The notes: generated by a model from the letters alone, not told the origin. Shown: positions 10,639 through 21,182, counted from the first letter of the stretch. The stretch is 64,000 nt of DNA from Vibrio sp. SNU_ST1 (GCF_030563405.1 NZ_CP130748.1:620001-684000), one strand, 5' to 3'. A program made the numbers and translations.

Positions 10639-11799
10639 ATGAAGAAGATGTTTCCAAAAGCGGCGTTGTGTGCGATTGCTCTTGGCCTGCTAGCGGGCTG
10701 TGCAAGTGAAGAAGACACCGTAATCATGGCGCCAGTACCAACGGTAAACAGCGAGTTCACACCTAGCCAGGAATGGTCTACGTCGGTTGGTGATGGTGTT
10801 GGTCACTACTTTTCAAAACTAACGCCAGAATTGGCTTACGACAAAGTATTTGTTGCAAGCCGTGAAGGTATGGTTAAAGCGCTTGCCCCTGAAACAGGTA
10901 AAGAGCTTTGGAAAGTCGATCTTGAGAAAGAAGTACTGGCTCGTTTATCGGGTGGCTTAACGGCAGCTTACGGCAAGGTATTTGTTGGTTCTGAAAATGG
11001 CGAAGTGATTGCGCTGGATGAATCAACCGGTGAAGAGCTGTGGCGTGTATCAGTGAATGGTGAGGTGCTTGCATCTCCTGCGACTGAAAGCAACATGGTT
11101 ATTGTTCATACCAGTCGTGGCATGTTGACCGCGTTAGATCAAGAAAGCGGTGAGCAAAAATGGACCATCAGTACCGAAGTACCAAGCCTAACACTTCGTG
11201 GCGATAGCTCGCCTGTTACTGTTTCTGGTGGTGTATTCTGGGGTACGGCAAATGGTCGTTTAGCCGCAGCTATCGTTGATCGTGGTCAGCTTATTTGGCA
11301 ACAGCCAGTAGGGACGCCAAAAGGCGCAACGGAAATTGATCGTTTGGTTGATGTTGATGCATCACCGGTTGTTCTTGGCGGAACCCTGTATACCGTAGGT
11401 ATCAATGGTCAGCTGATAGCTATCGATCTTCGTTCTGGTAAGCCCGTTTGGAAACGCAACTACTCGTCAGCGATTGATTTAGCAAGTGATGGTAGCCGTT
11501 TATTCGTTGTGACTGACAAAGACCATGTGGTTGCGGTTGATGCGCGTAGTGGTACTGAACTTTGGAGCACTCCATTGTTAGAAAACCGCTTACTAACAGC
11601 ACCTGCTATTATTAATGGGTATGTAGTTGTTGGTGATACTGAAGGTTATCTGCACTGGTTAGATCGTTCATCGGGTGAGTTTGTTGCTCAACAGTTGGTC
11701 GATGATAGCGGCTTTGCGGTTGCGCCAATTGAAATGCCTGAAGGCTACTTAGTGACGACTCGCAATGGCGATGTAAAGAAACTAACGATTAGCCAATAA
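10639..11799 (+). CDS. bamB: Outer membrane protein assembly factor BamB
   Basis: Outer-membrane lipoprotein of the BAM complex that folds beta-barrel proteins. The N-terminus has a lipoprotein signal with lipobox LLAGC (Cys at residue 21). The body consists of PQQ-like beta-propeller repeats such as LDESTGEELWRV, LDQESGEQKWTI and VDARSGTELWSTP, giving the eight-bladed propeller known for the family. 386 residues, 10 bases after yfgM, so co-transcribed. Confidence 0.97.
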   Translation: MKKMFPKAALCAIALGLLAGCASEEDTVIMAPVPTVNSEFTPSQEWSTSVGDGVGHYFSKLTPELAYDKVFVASREGMVKALAPETGKELWKVDLEKEVLARLSGGLTAAYGKVFVGSENGEVIALDESTGEELWRVSVNGEVLASPATESNMVIVHTSRGMLTALDQESGEQKWTISTEVPSLTLRGDSSPVTVSGGVFWGTANGRLAAAIVDRGQLIWQQPVGTPKGATEIDRLVDVDASPVVLGGTLYTVGINGQLIAIDLRSGKPVWKRNYSSAIDLASDGSRLFVVTDKDHVVAVDARSGTELWSTPLLENRLLTAPAIINGYVVVGDTEGYLHWLDRSSGEFVAQQLVDDSGFAVAPIEMPEGYLVTTRNGDVKKLTISQ

Positions 11800-11820
11800 A
11801 AGCGTGATATAATTCACAGT

Positions 11821-11854
11821 CGGCTCCTGGTTGGTAACAGCTAGGAGCCGTTTT
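11821..11854 (+). terminator. Terminator after bamB
   Basis: Stem CGGCTCCT/AGGAGCCG with a 14-base loop, then TTTTGTTGTT. It ends the rodZ-to-bamB unit, so der appears to have its own promoter in the following 100 bases. Confidence 0.8.
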
Positions 11855-11957
11855 GTTGTTATAAATTAATAGACCGTGTGGTTATAGGTAAGAGTTTAAA
11901 CTTGCGATCAAGTGCTTACCTATAACTACATTTAGAGAAGAAATTGTAGAGGTTGTT

Positions 11958-13439
11958 ATGGTACCTGTTGTTGCTCTAGTAGGGCGTCCGAACGTAGGTA
12001 AATCTACGTTATTTAACCGATTGACTCGAACTCGTGATGCATTGGTTGCGGATTTCCCTGGCTTAACGCGTGACCGTAAATACGGTCATGCTCATTTTAG
12101 CGAGCATGACTTTATTGTTATTGACACTGGTGGTATCGATGGTACCGAAGAAGGTGTTGAAACTAAAATGGCTGAACAGTCGCTAGCGGCGATTGATGAA
12201 GCTGATGTCGTTCTATTTATGGTAGATGGCCGTGCGGGTCTAACACCTTCAGACGTGGCTATTGCTAAGCACCTTCGTCAATTAGAAAAGCCTTCAATGC
12301 TAGTAGTAAACAAGGTTGATGGTATCGACCCTGACGCTGCAAGTGCTGATTTCTGGCAACTAGGCGTAGAAGACATGTACCAAATCGCTGCAGCGCACGG
12401 TCGTGGTGTAACAGCGTTGATTGATCTTGCTCTTAACCCGTTCGCAGAAGCGTTAAAAGCTGAGAATGGCGAAGTAAGCGATTTAACTGAATTTGAAGAC
12501 GAAGAAGAAGAGCAAGTTGATTTTACTGAAGAAGAAGCGGAAGAAGAATTCAAGCGCCTTCAAGATCAACCGATTAAGCTAGCGATCATTGGTCGTCCTA
12601 ACGTAGGTAAATCAACGCTAACTAACCGTATTCTTGGTGAAGAACGTGTTGTTGTTTACGATATGCCAGGTACCACTCGTGACTCTATCTACATTCCGAT
12701 GCAGCGTGATGAGCGTGAATATGTTCTGATTGATACTGCAGGTGTTCGTCGTCGTAAAAATATCAACGAAACAGTTGAGAAGTTCTCAGTGGTTAAAACA
12801 CTGAAAGCGATTGAAGATGCTAACGTTGTATTACTGCTTATCGATGCTCGCGAGAACATCTCAGATCAAGATCTAAGCTTATTAGGCTTTGCATTGAACG
12901 CTGGTCGCTCAATTGTTATTGCAGTAAACAAGTGGGATGGCCTAGATAACGACGTTAAAGATCGTGTTAAGAAAGAACTAGACCGTCGTTTAGGTTTCGT
13001 TGACTTCGCACGTATTCACTTTATCTCTGCACTTCACGGTACAGGTGTTGGTCACTTGTTTGAGTCAGTTCAAGAAGCTTACAAGTCAGCAACGACTCGT
13101 GTAGGTACTTCTGTACTAACTCGTATCATGAAAATGGCGACTGATGATCACCAACCGCCTATGGTTCGTGGCCGTCGTGTGAAACTGAAATACGCGCACG
13201 CTGGTGGCTACAACCCACCGATTATCGTTATCCACGGTAACCAAGTACGTAACTTGCCAGATTCATACAAACGATTCTTGATGAACTACTACCGTCGTTC
13301 ACTAGAAATTATGGGTACACCTATTCGCATTCAATTCCAGAACAGCGAGAACCCATTTGAAGCTAAGACTAATAAGCTGACAATTTCTCAAGAACGTAAA
13401 CGTAAGCGTATGATGAGCATGGTTAAAGGTCGTAAGTAA
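11958..13439 (+). CDS. der: Ribosome-assembly GTPase Der (EngA)
   Basis: Double-Era GTPase needed for late 50S subunit assembly. It has two Ras-like G domains, each with the P-loop GRPNVGKST (near residues 9 and 214), switch and NKVDG/NKWDG motifs, separated by an acidic linker ([18 protein letters not shown]), and a C-terminal KH-like domain with a basic tail ([14 protein letters not shown]). 493 residues, ribosome site GAGG 8 bases before the ATG. Confidence 0.98.
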   Translation: MVPVVALVGRPNVGKSTLFNRLTRTRDALVADFPGLTRDRKYGHAHFSEHDFIVIDTGGIDGTEEGVETKMAEQSLAAIDEADVVLFMVDGRAGLTPSDVAIAKHLRQLEKPSMLVVNKVDGIDPDAASADFWQLGVEDMYQIAAAHGRGVTALIDLALNPFAEALKAENGEVSDLTEFEDEEEEQVDFTEEEAEEEFKRLQDQPIKLAIIGRPNVGKSTLTNRILGEERVVVYDMPGTTRDSIYIPMQRDEREYVLIDTAGVRRRKNINETVEKFSVVKTLKAIEDANVVLLLIDARENISDQDLSLLGFALNAGRSIVIAVNKWDGLDNDVKDRVKKELDRRLGFVDFARIHFISALHGTGVGHLFESVQEAYKSATTRVGTSVLTRIMKMATDDHQPPMVRGRRVKLKYAHAGGYNPPIIVIHGNQVRNLPDSYKRFLMNYYRRSLEIMGTPIRIQFQNSENPFEAKTNKLTISQERKRKRMMSMVKGRK

Positions 13440-13457
13440 ACCTTTCCAATAGAATTG

Positions 13458-13488
13458 ATACCCGAGCCTGTCTCGGGTATTTTTTTTT
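13458..13488 (+). terminator. Terminator of der
   Basis: Nine-pair stem ATACCCGAG/CTCGGGTAT followed by eight or more T residues. Confidence 0.92.
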
Positions 13489-13572
13489 GTAAAATTCACG
13501 TTAAGCCATAACAATATGTTTTCGTATCGCTATGGCTTAACGAATCAGACTAGATTCCAAAAGAAGAATGAT

Positions 13573-14493
13573 ATGGCCACTAGAGATTTGAATACACCTG
13601 AGACATCCATGAAACCAACAATAGTCGTCACACCAACCATCACTCAATTTTGTCATCAAATTTGGCTGCTCAATGCAAAAGCGGTGTACGTTGAATACGA
13701 CGACAGCAAAACTTACTTGATCACTGACGTGACACCTTTCCACCCAGTGAGTCATATTTGGCCCGATCACCCAGCAGACCGAGGTTTTGTCAGCGTAGGT
13801 GGTGAACAGTATATTGTTGAAGATTGCCTTGTTGGTGCAATAGAACAATCTACTGGCAATCTTTATATTGCAGCAGATATCCCTGTTAAGCGTGATACGG
13901 AAGGGTGGGCGTTTGTGGTTGTCCACCAACTACCTGTATCAGCTTCTATGATTAACATTGGTGATGAAGTTGAGTTGTCGGTTGATAAAGAGCACCAAGC
14001 CAGTTTGAGCCGCGGTCATAGTGCCGGACACATTGCTTTCTTAGCCTTGAATAAAGTATTGGCTGAGAGTTACTGGCGTAAAGATGCAGACAGAAAAGAT
14101 CCACTCGGCAGCTATGACTTCAATAGCTACGCACAGGTGACTAGCTTTGTGACTCCAGAGTTGTGTACCGATAAGTATCGTTTAGGTAAAACCTTGAAGA
14201 AACGCGGTCTGAACGTTGCTGACATGCTAACGAACCTTGATGGCATTGAGGCCGACATCAACCAGATGATTGCAGGCTGGCTTGCTGAATCGACTCTTGT
14301 AACGATGAGACTAGAAGGTGAGGCGTTAACAGACTCTCGCTACTGGGAATGGCAGCTAGATGACGTTACTTTAGTGTCTATTCCGTGTGGTGGTACTCAC
14401 ATCGACAATACTTCAGAACTTAAGGCATTGTCGGTTAAGTTAACCCAATTAGACGACCAACATATCGAAATGCAGACGTGTGTATCTCGATGA
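13573..14493 (+). CDS. AlaX-like alanyl-tRNA editing hydrolase
   Basis: Resembles the free-standing editing domains related to the AlaRS C-terminal half, which remove Ser or Gly wrongly attached to tRNA-Ala. The zinc-binding pairs are present: HSAGH (H-x3-H) and CGGTH (C-x3-H). The N-terminal part (YDDSKTYLITDVTPFHPVSHIWPDHPADRG) matches the beta-barrel domain. I start at ATG 13573 with AAGAAG upstream, giving 306 residues; a start at 13516 would add 19 residues with no support, and ATG 13609 is a further option. Substrate is inferred from the family only. Confidence 0.85.
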   Translation: MATRDLNTPETSMKPTIVVTPTITQFCHQIWLLNAKAVYVEYDDSKTYLITDVTPFHPVSHIWPDHPADRGFVSVGGEQYIVEDCLVGAIEQSTGNLYIAADIPVKRDTEGWAFVVVHQLPVSASMINIGDEVELSVDKEHQASLSRGHSAGHIAFLALNKVLAESYWRKDADRKDPLGSYDFNSYAQVTSFVTPELCTDKYRLGKTLKKRGLNVADMLTNLDGIEADINQMIAGWLAESTLVTMRLEGEALTDSRYWEWQLDDVTLVSIPCGGTHIDNTSELKALSVKLTQLDDQHIEMQTCVSR

Positions 14494-14783
14494 TCTCAAC
14501 TAAAGATCGAAAATAGATTGTTCTGGGTTTTTGGTTTTACTTACTGCCTTTTGGCTTAATGTGCTGCATGGAATTGAAATGCAGCATATGTAACTTATGC
14601 TTTCGGTGTGTGGTGATATAAATATTCTTTTTGGGGTAGATCGCTGATCAAAGTAGATAAAGCAAAAGATCAACCTGTGATCTTCGGTGGTGTGTTGTGG
14701 TAATTTAGTGTGTTAATATTGACCAGTATACAGGCTTGCATAAGAACAAGCTGTTCCCACCATATAATTGAAAGCTTTAGTGA
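14494..14783. other. Intergenic region with hairpins, upstream of the GGDEF gene
   Basis: No gene is seen in these 290 bases. They contain a hairpin TGCTGCAT/ATGCAGCA at about 14561-14585 and AAGATCA/TGATCTT near 14667, neither followed by a T run. TTGACC (about 14719) with TAAGAA 16 bases further is a possible sigma-70 promoter of the diguanylate cyclase gene. Confidence 0.4.
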
Positions 14784-15785
14784 ATGAAACAACAATTTTT
14801 ATTAGAAGGTCACCGAGCAGTAAACAGTTTGCTTCGAAGGCTTGCCCTTGGGTTGGATCGCAAAGAATTAAATCGCAAGATCATTCAACTCACAGAGCAG
14901 ATTTTTGGTCAAAGGATGGCCTCTATTTTATTGTTAAACCCCGAATCGAATACATTACATTTAGAATATGCTCCAAACTTGCCTGATTTTTATAACCAGC
15001 AGATAGAAGGGGTGGGGGTTGGTGCCGGAATTGGTTCTTGTGGCGAAGCGGCGGCACTTAAGAAAGCTGTCATGGTCTCCAATATTAATACACACCCGAA
15101 TTGGACTCCTTTCTTAGCCTTAACCAATCAGGCTAATCTTCATGCCTGTTGGTCAGTGCCAATCATCTCTTCACATGGTCACGTATTAGGTACCTTCGCA
15201 ATTTACAGTCAGTACATCTCTGAACCTCATGAGTTTGAACTTGAGATCTTAGAGTTATTGGCTTCTCTGTATTCAGTCGCGCTAGAGAAGTATGAGTTAG
15301 AGAATCAACTCAACTTTTTTGCCAATCGAGACTCCCTAACACATAGTTTGAACCGCCGAGCATTGCTGAGAGAAGCCGAGCAGGTGTTAACTAACCACTG
15401 TTTTACTGAAAAAGTGATGGCGTGCCTATTTGTTGATGTCGATAAATTTAAGTCAATAAACGATACGTTTGGCCACAGCTTTGGTGATGATGTGTTGTTA
15501 GCCGTTGCAAAAGTGCTGGATGAGGCAACTACTGCCTGTGCCAAGATAGGGCGCTATGGGGGCGATGAGTTTGTGGTGTTCTCTTGTTTTGACGATCAAG
15601 AAAGCGTAGTTAGCTTCTACCACGGTTTAGAGAAAACATTACAACAAGCGCTTTATATCAATGATGTGCAGTTCTCTGTGAGTGTTGGGCTTTCTTGTGA
15701 GAAAGATCCTCAAGGGTTAGATCAGTTGATCGCACAAGCTGATAAGAACATGTACCAAATCAAGCAAGCTAAGTCTCAGCAGTAG
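14784..15785 (+). CDS. GAF-domain diguanylate cyclase
   Basis: Soluble 333-residue protein with an N-terminal GAF sensory domain (about 15-170) and a C-terminal GGDEF domain (about 178-330). The catalytic signature is intact (RYGGDEFVVF), as are the metal-binding DVDKFKSINDTFGH block and the DSLTHSLNRRAL entry, so it should make cyclic di-GMP from two GTP. The RxxD inhibitory site that usually precedes GGDEF is replaced by TACA, so product inhibition through that site is not expected. The GAF ligand is unknown. It stands alone between the AlaX gene and yfgJ. Confidence 0.92.
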   Translation: MKQQFLLEGHRAVNSLLRRLALGLDRKELNRKIIQLTEQIFGQRMASILLLNPESNTLHLEYAPNLPDFYNQQIEGVGVGAGIGSCGEAAALKKAVMVSNINTHPNWTPFLALTNQANLHACWSVPIISSHGHVLGTFAIYSQYISEPHEFELEILELLASLYSVALEKYELENQLNFFANRDSLTHSLNRRALLREAEQVLTNHCFTEKVMACLFVDVDKFKSINDTFGHSFGDDVLLAVAKVLDEATTACAKIGRYGGDEFVVFSCFDDQESVVSFYHGLEKTLQQALYINDVQFSVSVGLSCEKDPQGLDQLIAQADKNMYQIKQAKSQQ

Positions 15786-15821
15786 TAGATTGTAAAAATA
15801 GTAGTGAATTAGGAAATGCTA

Positions 15822-16049
15822 ATGAGTGAAAATATCTGCCCTAAGTGCCAGTCAGAGCTAGCTTGGGATGGCAAGTATCACTGTGAAAGTTGTCAGGCTC
15901 ACTTTACCAAAGTAGGGCTCTGCCCAGAGTGCAACAGCCAGTTAGAGAAGCTTCAAGCTTGTGGTGCTGCCAGCTATTTTTGTAACGGTGACTGTAACGA
16001 GCTTAAATCTAAATCGAGAGTTATATTCGAGTTCCAATCTGCGGAATAA
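15822..16049 (+). CDS. yfgJ: Zinc-ribbon protein YfgJ
   Basis: Small cytosolic protein of 75 residues built of three Cys pairs: CPKC, CESC and CPEC, with further Cys in the C-terminal part, a double zinc-ribbon of the DUF1407 family. Function unknown. In E. coli yfgJ lies between xseA and der, and the neighbourhood here is the same. I prefer ATG 15822 to ATG 15816, because AGGAA then stands 7 bases upstream rather than touching the start. Confidence 0.88.
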   Translation: MSENICPKCQSELAWDGKYHCESCQAHFTKVGLCPECNSQLEKLQACGAASYFCNGDCNELKSKSRVIFEFQSAE

Positions 16050-16078
16050 CTCTTTTACTTAGTGCTCTTGTTAGATAC

Positions 16079-16118
16079 AAAAAAGCCCTGTCGATTATCG
16101 ATAGGGCTTTCTGGTTTT
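16079..16118. terminator. Bidirectional terminator between yfgJ and xseA
   Basis: Stem AAAGCCCT/AGGGCTTT with an inner TCGA/TCGA pair. The minus-strand reading ends in a clean run of six T residues and would serve xseA; the plus-strand side (TTTCTGGTTTT) is weaker and would serve yfgJ. Confidence 0.85.
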
Positions 16119-16145
16119 AAATGACTTTTAACACTCTAGTCGAAC

Positions 16146-17492
16146 TTAAAGCTCGCTCTTAGTCACTCTTGTTGTCACTTGCGATTCAATCACACCGTCT
16201 TCAACTTGGGTGGTGATCACTTCACCTACTTCGACGTCGTTAATTGATGACACGGTATTACTCGATGCTGAATGGGTAATGCTGTAGCCACGCTTTAGGG
16301 TTGCCAATGGGCTGACGGTTTCTAACTTCTCGGCGGCCATAGCTAGCTGGTGGCGAGTAGTCAGTAATGTCTTGTCCATCGCATCCAATAGCTTTTGCTC
16401 TGAACGTTGTAGATGCAGTTTCTGTTCACCAAGGCGTTTTACTGGTGAGTTAAGCTGAAGCTGATGTTGTTTGCGTTCAACACGCTGAACATGCTGTTTT
16501 AGATACAGAGTCATACCACGACGCAAACGCATATCTAGGTCATCAAGCTGTTGACTCTGCTTTTGCAGTTGGTAGCTCGGGTGTTGTTTCTCTAAGCGGT
16601 ATTTCAACGTTTGAGTTGATTGCGCTTGTTTGATTAGTACATGACGAATCGCACTCACTAAACGAGCACGTTTAGACGCATAAGCTTGCTCTTTATGACT
16701 GTTATCACGGCTAACCAATTCAGCGGCGGCTGATGGTGTTGGAGCACGCATATCTGCGACGAAATCGGCGATAGTGACATCAACTTCGTGGCCAACTGCA
16801 CTGATGATCGGAATTTGGCTTGCTGCGATTGTGCGAGCTACGATCTCGTTATTGAAGCACCATAGGTCTTCTAATGAACCGCCGCCACGACCCACGATCA
16901 ACACATCACATTCATTGCGTTCATTGGCACGGCCAATCGCTTGAGCAATCTGAATTGCCGCCTCTTCACCTTGAACCATGGTTGGGTAAACCACAACTGG
17001 CAGTGAAGGATCGCGTCTTTTCAGGACATCAAGGATATCAAACAACGCAGCGCCGGTTTTCGAGGTGATGACACCAACGCATTTAGGATGTTCTGGAAGA
17101 ATTTGTTTATTGGACTGAGCAAATAAACCTTCCGCCGCCAAGTTCATCTTAAGTTTTTCAAACTCTTGCTGAAGCTTGCCGTCACCTTCTGGCTGCATGC
17201 TTTCGATGATCAGTTGATAATCACCGCGTGGCTCATAAAGAGACAGACGCGCTTTAACTAGCACTTGATTACCGTTTTTAGGCTTAAAAGTCACACGACG
17301 GTTATTGCCACGAAACATAGCGCACTTAACTTGAGCGCGAGAGTCTTTAAGCGTGAGGTACCAGTGACCAGAGACAGGTGCAGAGAAATTAGAGATTTCA
17401 CCAACGAGCCAGACTATTCCCATTTCGTTTTCTAATAGGAGACGAACCTCTGAATTGAGGCGAGAAACAGTAAAGATGTTTGGATTGGTCAT
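16146..17492 (-). CDS. xseA: Exodeoxyribonuclease VII large subunit
   Basis: Large subunit of ExoVII, which with several XseB subunits degrades single-stranded DNA from both ends. 448 residues: N-terminal OB-fold (VSRLNSEVRLLLENEMGIVWLVGEISN), catalytic domain with GVITSKTGAALFDI, GRGGGSLEDLWCFN and SAVGHEVDVTIADFVAD, then a long coiled-coil and a C-terminal segment with LKRGYSI. It is transcribed away from guaB, with a shared 270-base upstream region, as in other gammaproteobacteria. Confidence 0.97.
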   Translation of the reverse strand: MTNPNIFTVSRLNSEVRLLLENEMGIVWLVGEISNFSAPVSGHWYLTLKDSRAQVKCAMFRGNNRRVTFKPKNGNQVLVKARLSLYEPRGDYQLIIESMQPEGDGKLQQEFEKLKMNLAAEGLFAQSNKQILPEHPKCVGVITSKTGAALFDILDVLKRRDPSLPVVVYPTMVQGEEAAIQIAQAIGRANERNECDVLIVGRGGGSLEDLWCFNNEIVARTIAASQIPIISAVGHEVDVTIADFVADMRAPTPSAAAELVSRDNSHKEQAYASKRARLVSAIRHVLIKQAQSTQTLKYRLEKQHPSYQLQKQSQQLDDLDMRLRRGMTLYLKQHVQRVERKQHQLQLNSPVKRLGEQKLHLQRSEQKLLDAMDKTLLTTRHQLAMAAEKLETVSPLATLKRGYSITHSASSNTVSSINDVEVGEVITTQVEDGVIESQVTTRVTKSEL

Positions 17493-17604
17493 AGAAGCGC
17501 TATCTACCCTTGAAGGAAGGTCTTTCTCTTAGAATATCACTGGGCGTGAGTATGGAAGATAGCGGCAATATAATACATAGCAAGGGGGTAAATGCAAATT
17601 AAAA

Positions 17605-17660
17605 GTATAAAAATGTGTAGCCAAGCGATTTCGTTAGCCGTATAATCCGTCCGCAATATC
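17605..17660 (+). promoter_or_regulatory. Putative guaB promoter
   Basis: A perfect -10 hexamer TATAAT stands at 17641-17646, about 120 bases before guaB. A -35 at the right distance (TAGCCA, 17618) is poor. No clear PurR box was found here, in contrast to guaA and purL. Confidence 0.45.
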
Positions 17661-17763
17661 TAATCCAAATGCAGTTTGATTTTCCTTAATTGGCTGCCCT
17701 CATTAGGCGAAACGATGAGATTGGATTGTTTCTTTTTACTCCTATTATTGTGAGATATTGCAA

Positions 17764-19227
17764 ATGCTAAGAATTGCCAAAGAAGCGCTGACATTCGACG
17801 ACGTACTGCTAGTGCCAGCACACTCCACCGTTCTCCCTAATACAGCTGATCTTCGCACTCAGTTGACGAAGAATATTTCCCTAAACATCCCAATGATCTC
17901 TGCATCGATGGATACTGTGACAGAAGCTCGCCTAGCGATTGCACTGGCACAAGAAGGCGGAATAGGCTTCATTCATAAGAACATGTCTATTGAACAACAA
18001 GCTGAAATGGTTCGCCAGGTTAAAATTTACGAAGCAGGTGTAGTTTCTCACCCTGTTACTGTAAGCCCTGATGCGACAATCGCTGATGTTGTAGCTCTTA
18101 CTCAAAAACACGGTTTTGCCGGTTTCCCTGTTGTTACTGAAACAAACGAACTTGTTGGTATTATTACTGGCCGTGACGTTCGCTTTGTTACTGACCTTTC
18201 TAAGAAAGTTGATGTCGTAATGACGCCTAAAGCTCGCCTTGCTTCTGTTAAAGAAGGTGCAACTCGTGAAGAAGTTCAAGAGAAAATGCACGAAGCGCGT
18301 GTTGAAAAAGTTCTTGTTGTAAATGATGACTTCCAACTTACTGGAATGATCACTGCAAAAGATTTCCACAAAGCAGAACGTAAACCAAATGCTTGTAAAG
18401 ATGAGCGCGGCAGCCTACGTGTAGGTGCAGCTGTTGGCGCTGGTGCTGGTAACGAAGAGCGCGTTGCTGCCCTAGTTGAAGCTGGCGTAGACGTTCTACT
18501 TATCGATTCTTCACACGGTCACTCTGAAGGCGTACTTAACCGTATCCGCGAAACTCGCGCTGCATACCCTGATCTACAAATCATCGGTGGTAACGTAGCA
18601 ACTGGCGCTGGCGCTCGTGCTCTTATCGAAGCAGGTGTTAGTGCGGTTAAAGTAGGTATCGGCCCGGGTTCAATCTGTACGACTCGTATCGTTACTGGTG
18701 TTGGTGTTCCTCAAGTAACAGCAATCGCAGACGCTGCTGAAGTGGCTAACGAATATGGTATTCCAGTAATCGCAGATGGCGGCATTCGCTTCTCTGGCGA
18801 TATCTGTAAAGCTATCGTTGCTGGCGCATCTTGTGTGATGGTTGGTTCAATGTTCGCTGGTACTGAAGAAGCACCGGGTGAAGTTATCCTTTACAACGGT
18901 CGTTCTTACAAGTCTTACCGTGGTATGGGTTCTCTTGGCGCTATGTCTCAAGGTTCTTCTGACCGTTACTTCCAATCTGACAACGCTGCAGACAAGCTTG
19001 TTCCAGAAGGTATTGAAGGTCGTATCGCATACAAAGGTCGTCTAAAAGAGATCGTTCACCAACAGATGGGCGGTCTACGCTCAAGCATGGGCCTAACGGG
19101 TTCTGCAACTGTTGAAGACATGCGTACTAAAGCTGAGTTTGTTCGTATCTCTGGTGCGGGCATGAAAGAATCTCACGTACACGATGTTCAAATCACGAAA
19201 GAAGCACCTAACTACCGTTTAGGTTAA
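17764..19227 (+). CDS. guaB: IMP dehydrogenase
   Basis: Rate-limiting enzyme of GTP synthesis, oxidising IMP to XMP with NAD. 487 residues from ATG 17764 ([19 protein letters not shown]). Seen are the two CBS domains (about 95-205) inserted in the TIM barrel, the catalytic Cys in [15 protein letters not shown], and the flap [18 protein letters not shown]. An in-frame TTG two codons earlier is a less likely start. Confidence 0.98.
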   Translation: MLRIAKEALTFDDVLLVPAHSTVLPNTADLRTQLTKNISLNIPMISASMDTVTEARLAIALAQEGGIGFIHKNMSIEQQAEMVRQVKIYEAGVVSHPVTVSPDATIADVVALTQKHGFAGFPVVTETNELVGIITGRDVRFVTDLSKKVDVVMTPKARLASVKEGATREEVQEKMHEARVEKVLVVNDDFQLTGMITAKDFHKAERKPNACKDERGSLRVGAAVGAGAGNEERVAALVEAGVDVLLIDSSHGHSEGVLNRIRETRAAYPDLQIIGGNVATGAGARALIEAGVSAVKVGIGPGSICTTRIVTGVGVPQVTAIADAAEVANEYGIPVIADGGIRFSGDICKAIVAGASCVMVGSMFAGTEEAPGEVILYNGRSYKSYRGMGSLGAMSQGSSDRYFQSDNAADKLVPEGIEGRIAYKGRLKEIVHQQMGGLRSSMGLTGSATVEDMRTKAEFVRISGAGMKESHVHDVQITKEAPNYRLG

Positions 19228-19277
19228 TAATACGTCCAAACGTTTGAATAATGTGCTGATTTAGTCGGCACATTAAT

Positions 19278-19439
19278 ATACCAATCGTAGTAAATAACTG
19301 ATCATCCTAGCTTGTTAAAAACCTCGATAACTTCGTTAGAATTTTTGATTGTAGAATAGCTACTTATCAGAAAATTCTGCCTCGTTCTCAAGCTTTTTTC
19401 CTACGCTATTCCTGAACACTTACTTACTGTGATTGGTAT
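19278..19439 (+). repeat. MITE-like repeat, copy 1 (between guaB and guaA)
   Basis: 162-bp element starting ATACCAATCGTAGTAAATAA and ending in GATTGGTAT. Its first 20 bases match the reverse complement of its last 20 at 17 positions, so it has imperfect terminal inverted repeats. The same element, same length, occurs at 21407 and (inverted) at 23292. It has no coding capacity and splits guaB from guaA. Confidence 0.88.
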
Positions 19440-19502
19440 TATATCTACCGCCTGTTTTGATGAAAGTCTGATTTTATCAAAACACGAGGTTAAAGATAAC
19501 CT

Positions 19503-19518
19503 ACGAAAACGTTTGCTT
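19503..19518 (+). promoter_or_regulatory. PurR-type operator upstream of guaA
   Basis: ACGAAAACGTTTGCTT fits the PurR consensus ANGCAANCGNTTNCNT at all but one fixed position. It lies 74 bases before the guaA start and downstream of the MITE, which suggests that guaA has its own purine-repressed promoter. Confidence 0.6.
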
Positions 19519-19592
19519 TATTTCTTGAAGAGTTAATCAGAGGTGAGTAAACTCGCCTCCGTTTTATCACATAGCCAATAAGACTGCTTACA

Positions 19593-21146
19593 ATGACTAA
19601 AAATATTCATGACCAACGTATTCTAATTCTGGACTTCGGTTCTCAATACACGCAGCTAGTAGCTCGTCGTATTCGTGAGATCGGTGTTTACTGTGAACTT
19701 TGGAGCTGGGACGTAGAAGAAGCGGATATTCGTGAATTCAATCCAGACGGCATTATCCTATCTGGTGGCCCTGAAAGTGTAACGGAAGAGAATTCTCCAC
19801 GTGCACCTCAGTACGTATTTGATTCAGGTGTTCCTGTCTTCGGTATCTGCTACGGCATGCAAACTATGGCTGAGCAACTTGGCGGTAAAGTAGCAACGTC
19901 TACTGAGCGCGAGTTCGGCTACGCAGCGGTACAAGTAACGGGTGAATCTGCACTTTTCGCTGACCTTGAGACAACTCAAGACGTTTGGATGAGCCACGGT
20001 GACAAAGTGGTTGAAATCCCTGCTGATTTCACAAAAATCGCAGAGACAGACACTTGCCCATACGCAGCAATGGCAAACGAAGATAAGAAATACTACGGTG
20101 TTCAATTCCACCCAGAAGTAACGCACACTAAAAACGGCCTAAAAATGCTTGAGAACTTCGTTCTTAATGCGTGTGGTTGTGAAGGTCTGTGGACTTCAGC
20201 GTCTATCATTGAAGATGCAGTTGCACGTATTAAAGAACAAGTAGGTGACGACGAAGTTATCCTTGGTCTTTCTGGTGGTGTTGATTCATCAGTAGTAGCA
20301 ATGCTTGCTCACCGCGCTATCGGCGACAAACTAACATGTGTATTTGTAGATAATGGCCTTCTTCGTTTAAACGAAGGTGAGCAGGTTATGGAGATGTTTG
20401 GCAACAAGTTTGGCCTAAACATCATCAAAGTAGATGCGGAAGATCGTTTCCTTGACGCTCTGGAAGGCGAAGCTGAACCAGAAGCGAAACGTAAGATCAT
20501 CGGTCACGTATTCGTAGATATCTTCGACGAAGAGTCTAAGAAACTGAAGAATGCTAAATGGCTTGCTCAGGGCACTATCTACCCAGACGTAATCGAGTCT
20601 GCTGCATCTAAGACTGGTAAAGCACACGTAATCAAATCTCACCACAACGTTGGTGGCCTTCCTGATGATATGGAAATGGGCCTTGTTGAGCCTCTACGTG
20701 AGCTGTTTAAAGATGAAGTACGTAAGATCGGTCTAGAGCTTGGTCTTCCATACAACATGCTTTATCGCCACCCATTCCCAGGTCCTGGTCTAGGTGTTCG
20801 TGTACTTGGCGAAGTGAAGAAAGAGTACTGTGATTTACTGCGTCGTGCTGATGCTATCTTCATTGAAGAGCTTCACGCTGCTGACCTTTACCACAAAGTA
20901 TCTCAAGCATTCACGGTATTCCTACCAGTACGTTCAGTTGGCGTAATGGGCGATGGCCGTAAGTACGATTGGGTTGTATCTCTACGTGCTGTAGAAACTA
21001 TCGACTTCATGACTGCTCACTGGGCACACCTACCATACGACTTCCTGGGTAAGGTATCTAACCGTATTATCAACGAAGTTAACGGCATCTCACGTGTTGT
21101 TTACGATATTTCTGGTAAGCCACCAGCAACTATCGAGTGGGAATAA
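19593..21146 (+). CDS. guaA: GMP synthase (glutamine-hydrolysing)
   Basis: Converts XMP to GMP with ATP and glutamine. The 517-residue protein has the class I glutamine amidotransferase domain (nucleophile in [15 protein letters not shown], His/Glu in QFHPEVTHT), the ATP pyrophosphatase domain with the PP-loop [13 protein letters not shown], and the C-terminal dimerisation domain ending KPPATIEWE. It lies 365 bases after guaB, much further than in the E. coli guaBA operon, because of the repeat at 19278. Confidence 0.98.
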   Translation: MTKNIHDQRILILDFGSQYTQLVARRIREIGVYCELWSWDVEEADIREFNPDGIILSGGPESVTEENSPRAPQYVFDSGVPVFGICYGMQTMAEQLGGKVATSTEREFGYAAVQVTGESALFADLETTQDVWMSHGDKVVEIPADFTKIAETDTCPYAAMANEDKKYYGVQFHPEVTHTKNGLKMLENFVLNACGCEGLWTSASIIEDAVARIKEQVGDDEVILGLSGGVDSSVVAMLAHRAIGDKLTCVFVDNGLLRLNEGEQVMEMFGNKFGLNIIKVDAEDRFLDALEGEAEPEAKRKIIGHVFVDIFDEESKKLKNAKWLAQGTIYPDVIESAASKTGKAHVIKSHHNVGGLPDDMEMGLVEPLRELFKDEVRKIGLELGLPYNMLYRHPFPGPGLGVRVLGEVKKEYCDLLRRADAIFIEELHAADLYHKVSQAFTVFLPVRSVGVMGDGRKYDWVVSLRAVETIDFMTAHWAHLPYDFLGKVSNRIINEVNGISRVVYDISGKPPATIEWE

Positions 21147-21182
21147 TCTCTTAGAGATTTAACCAGCGTTGATTAAGCTCTT

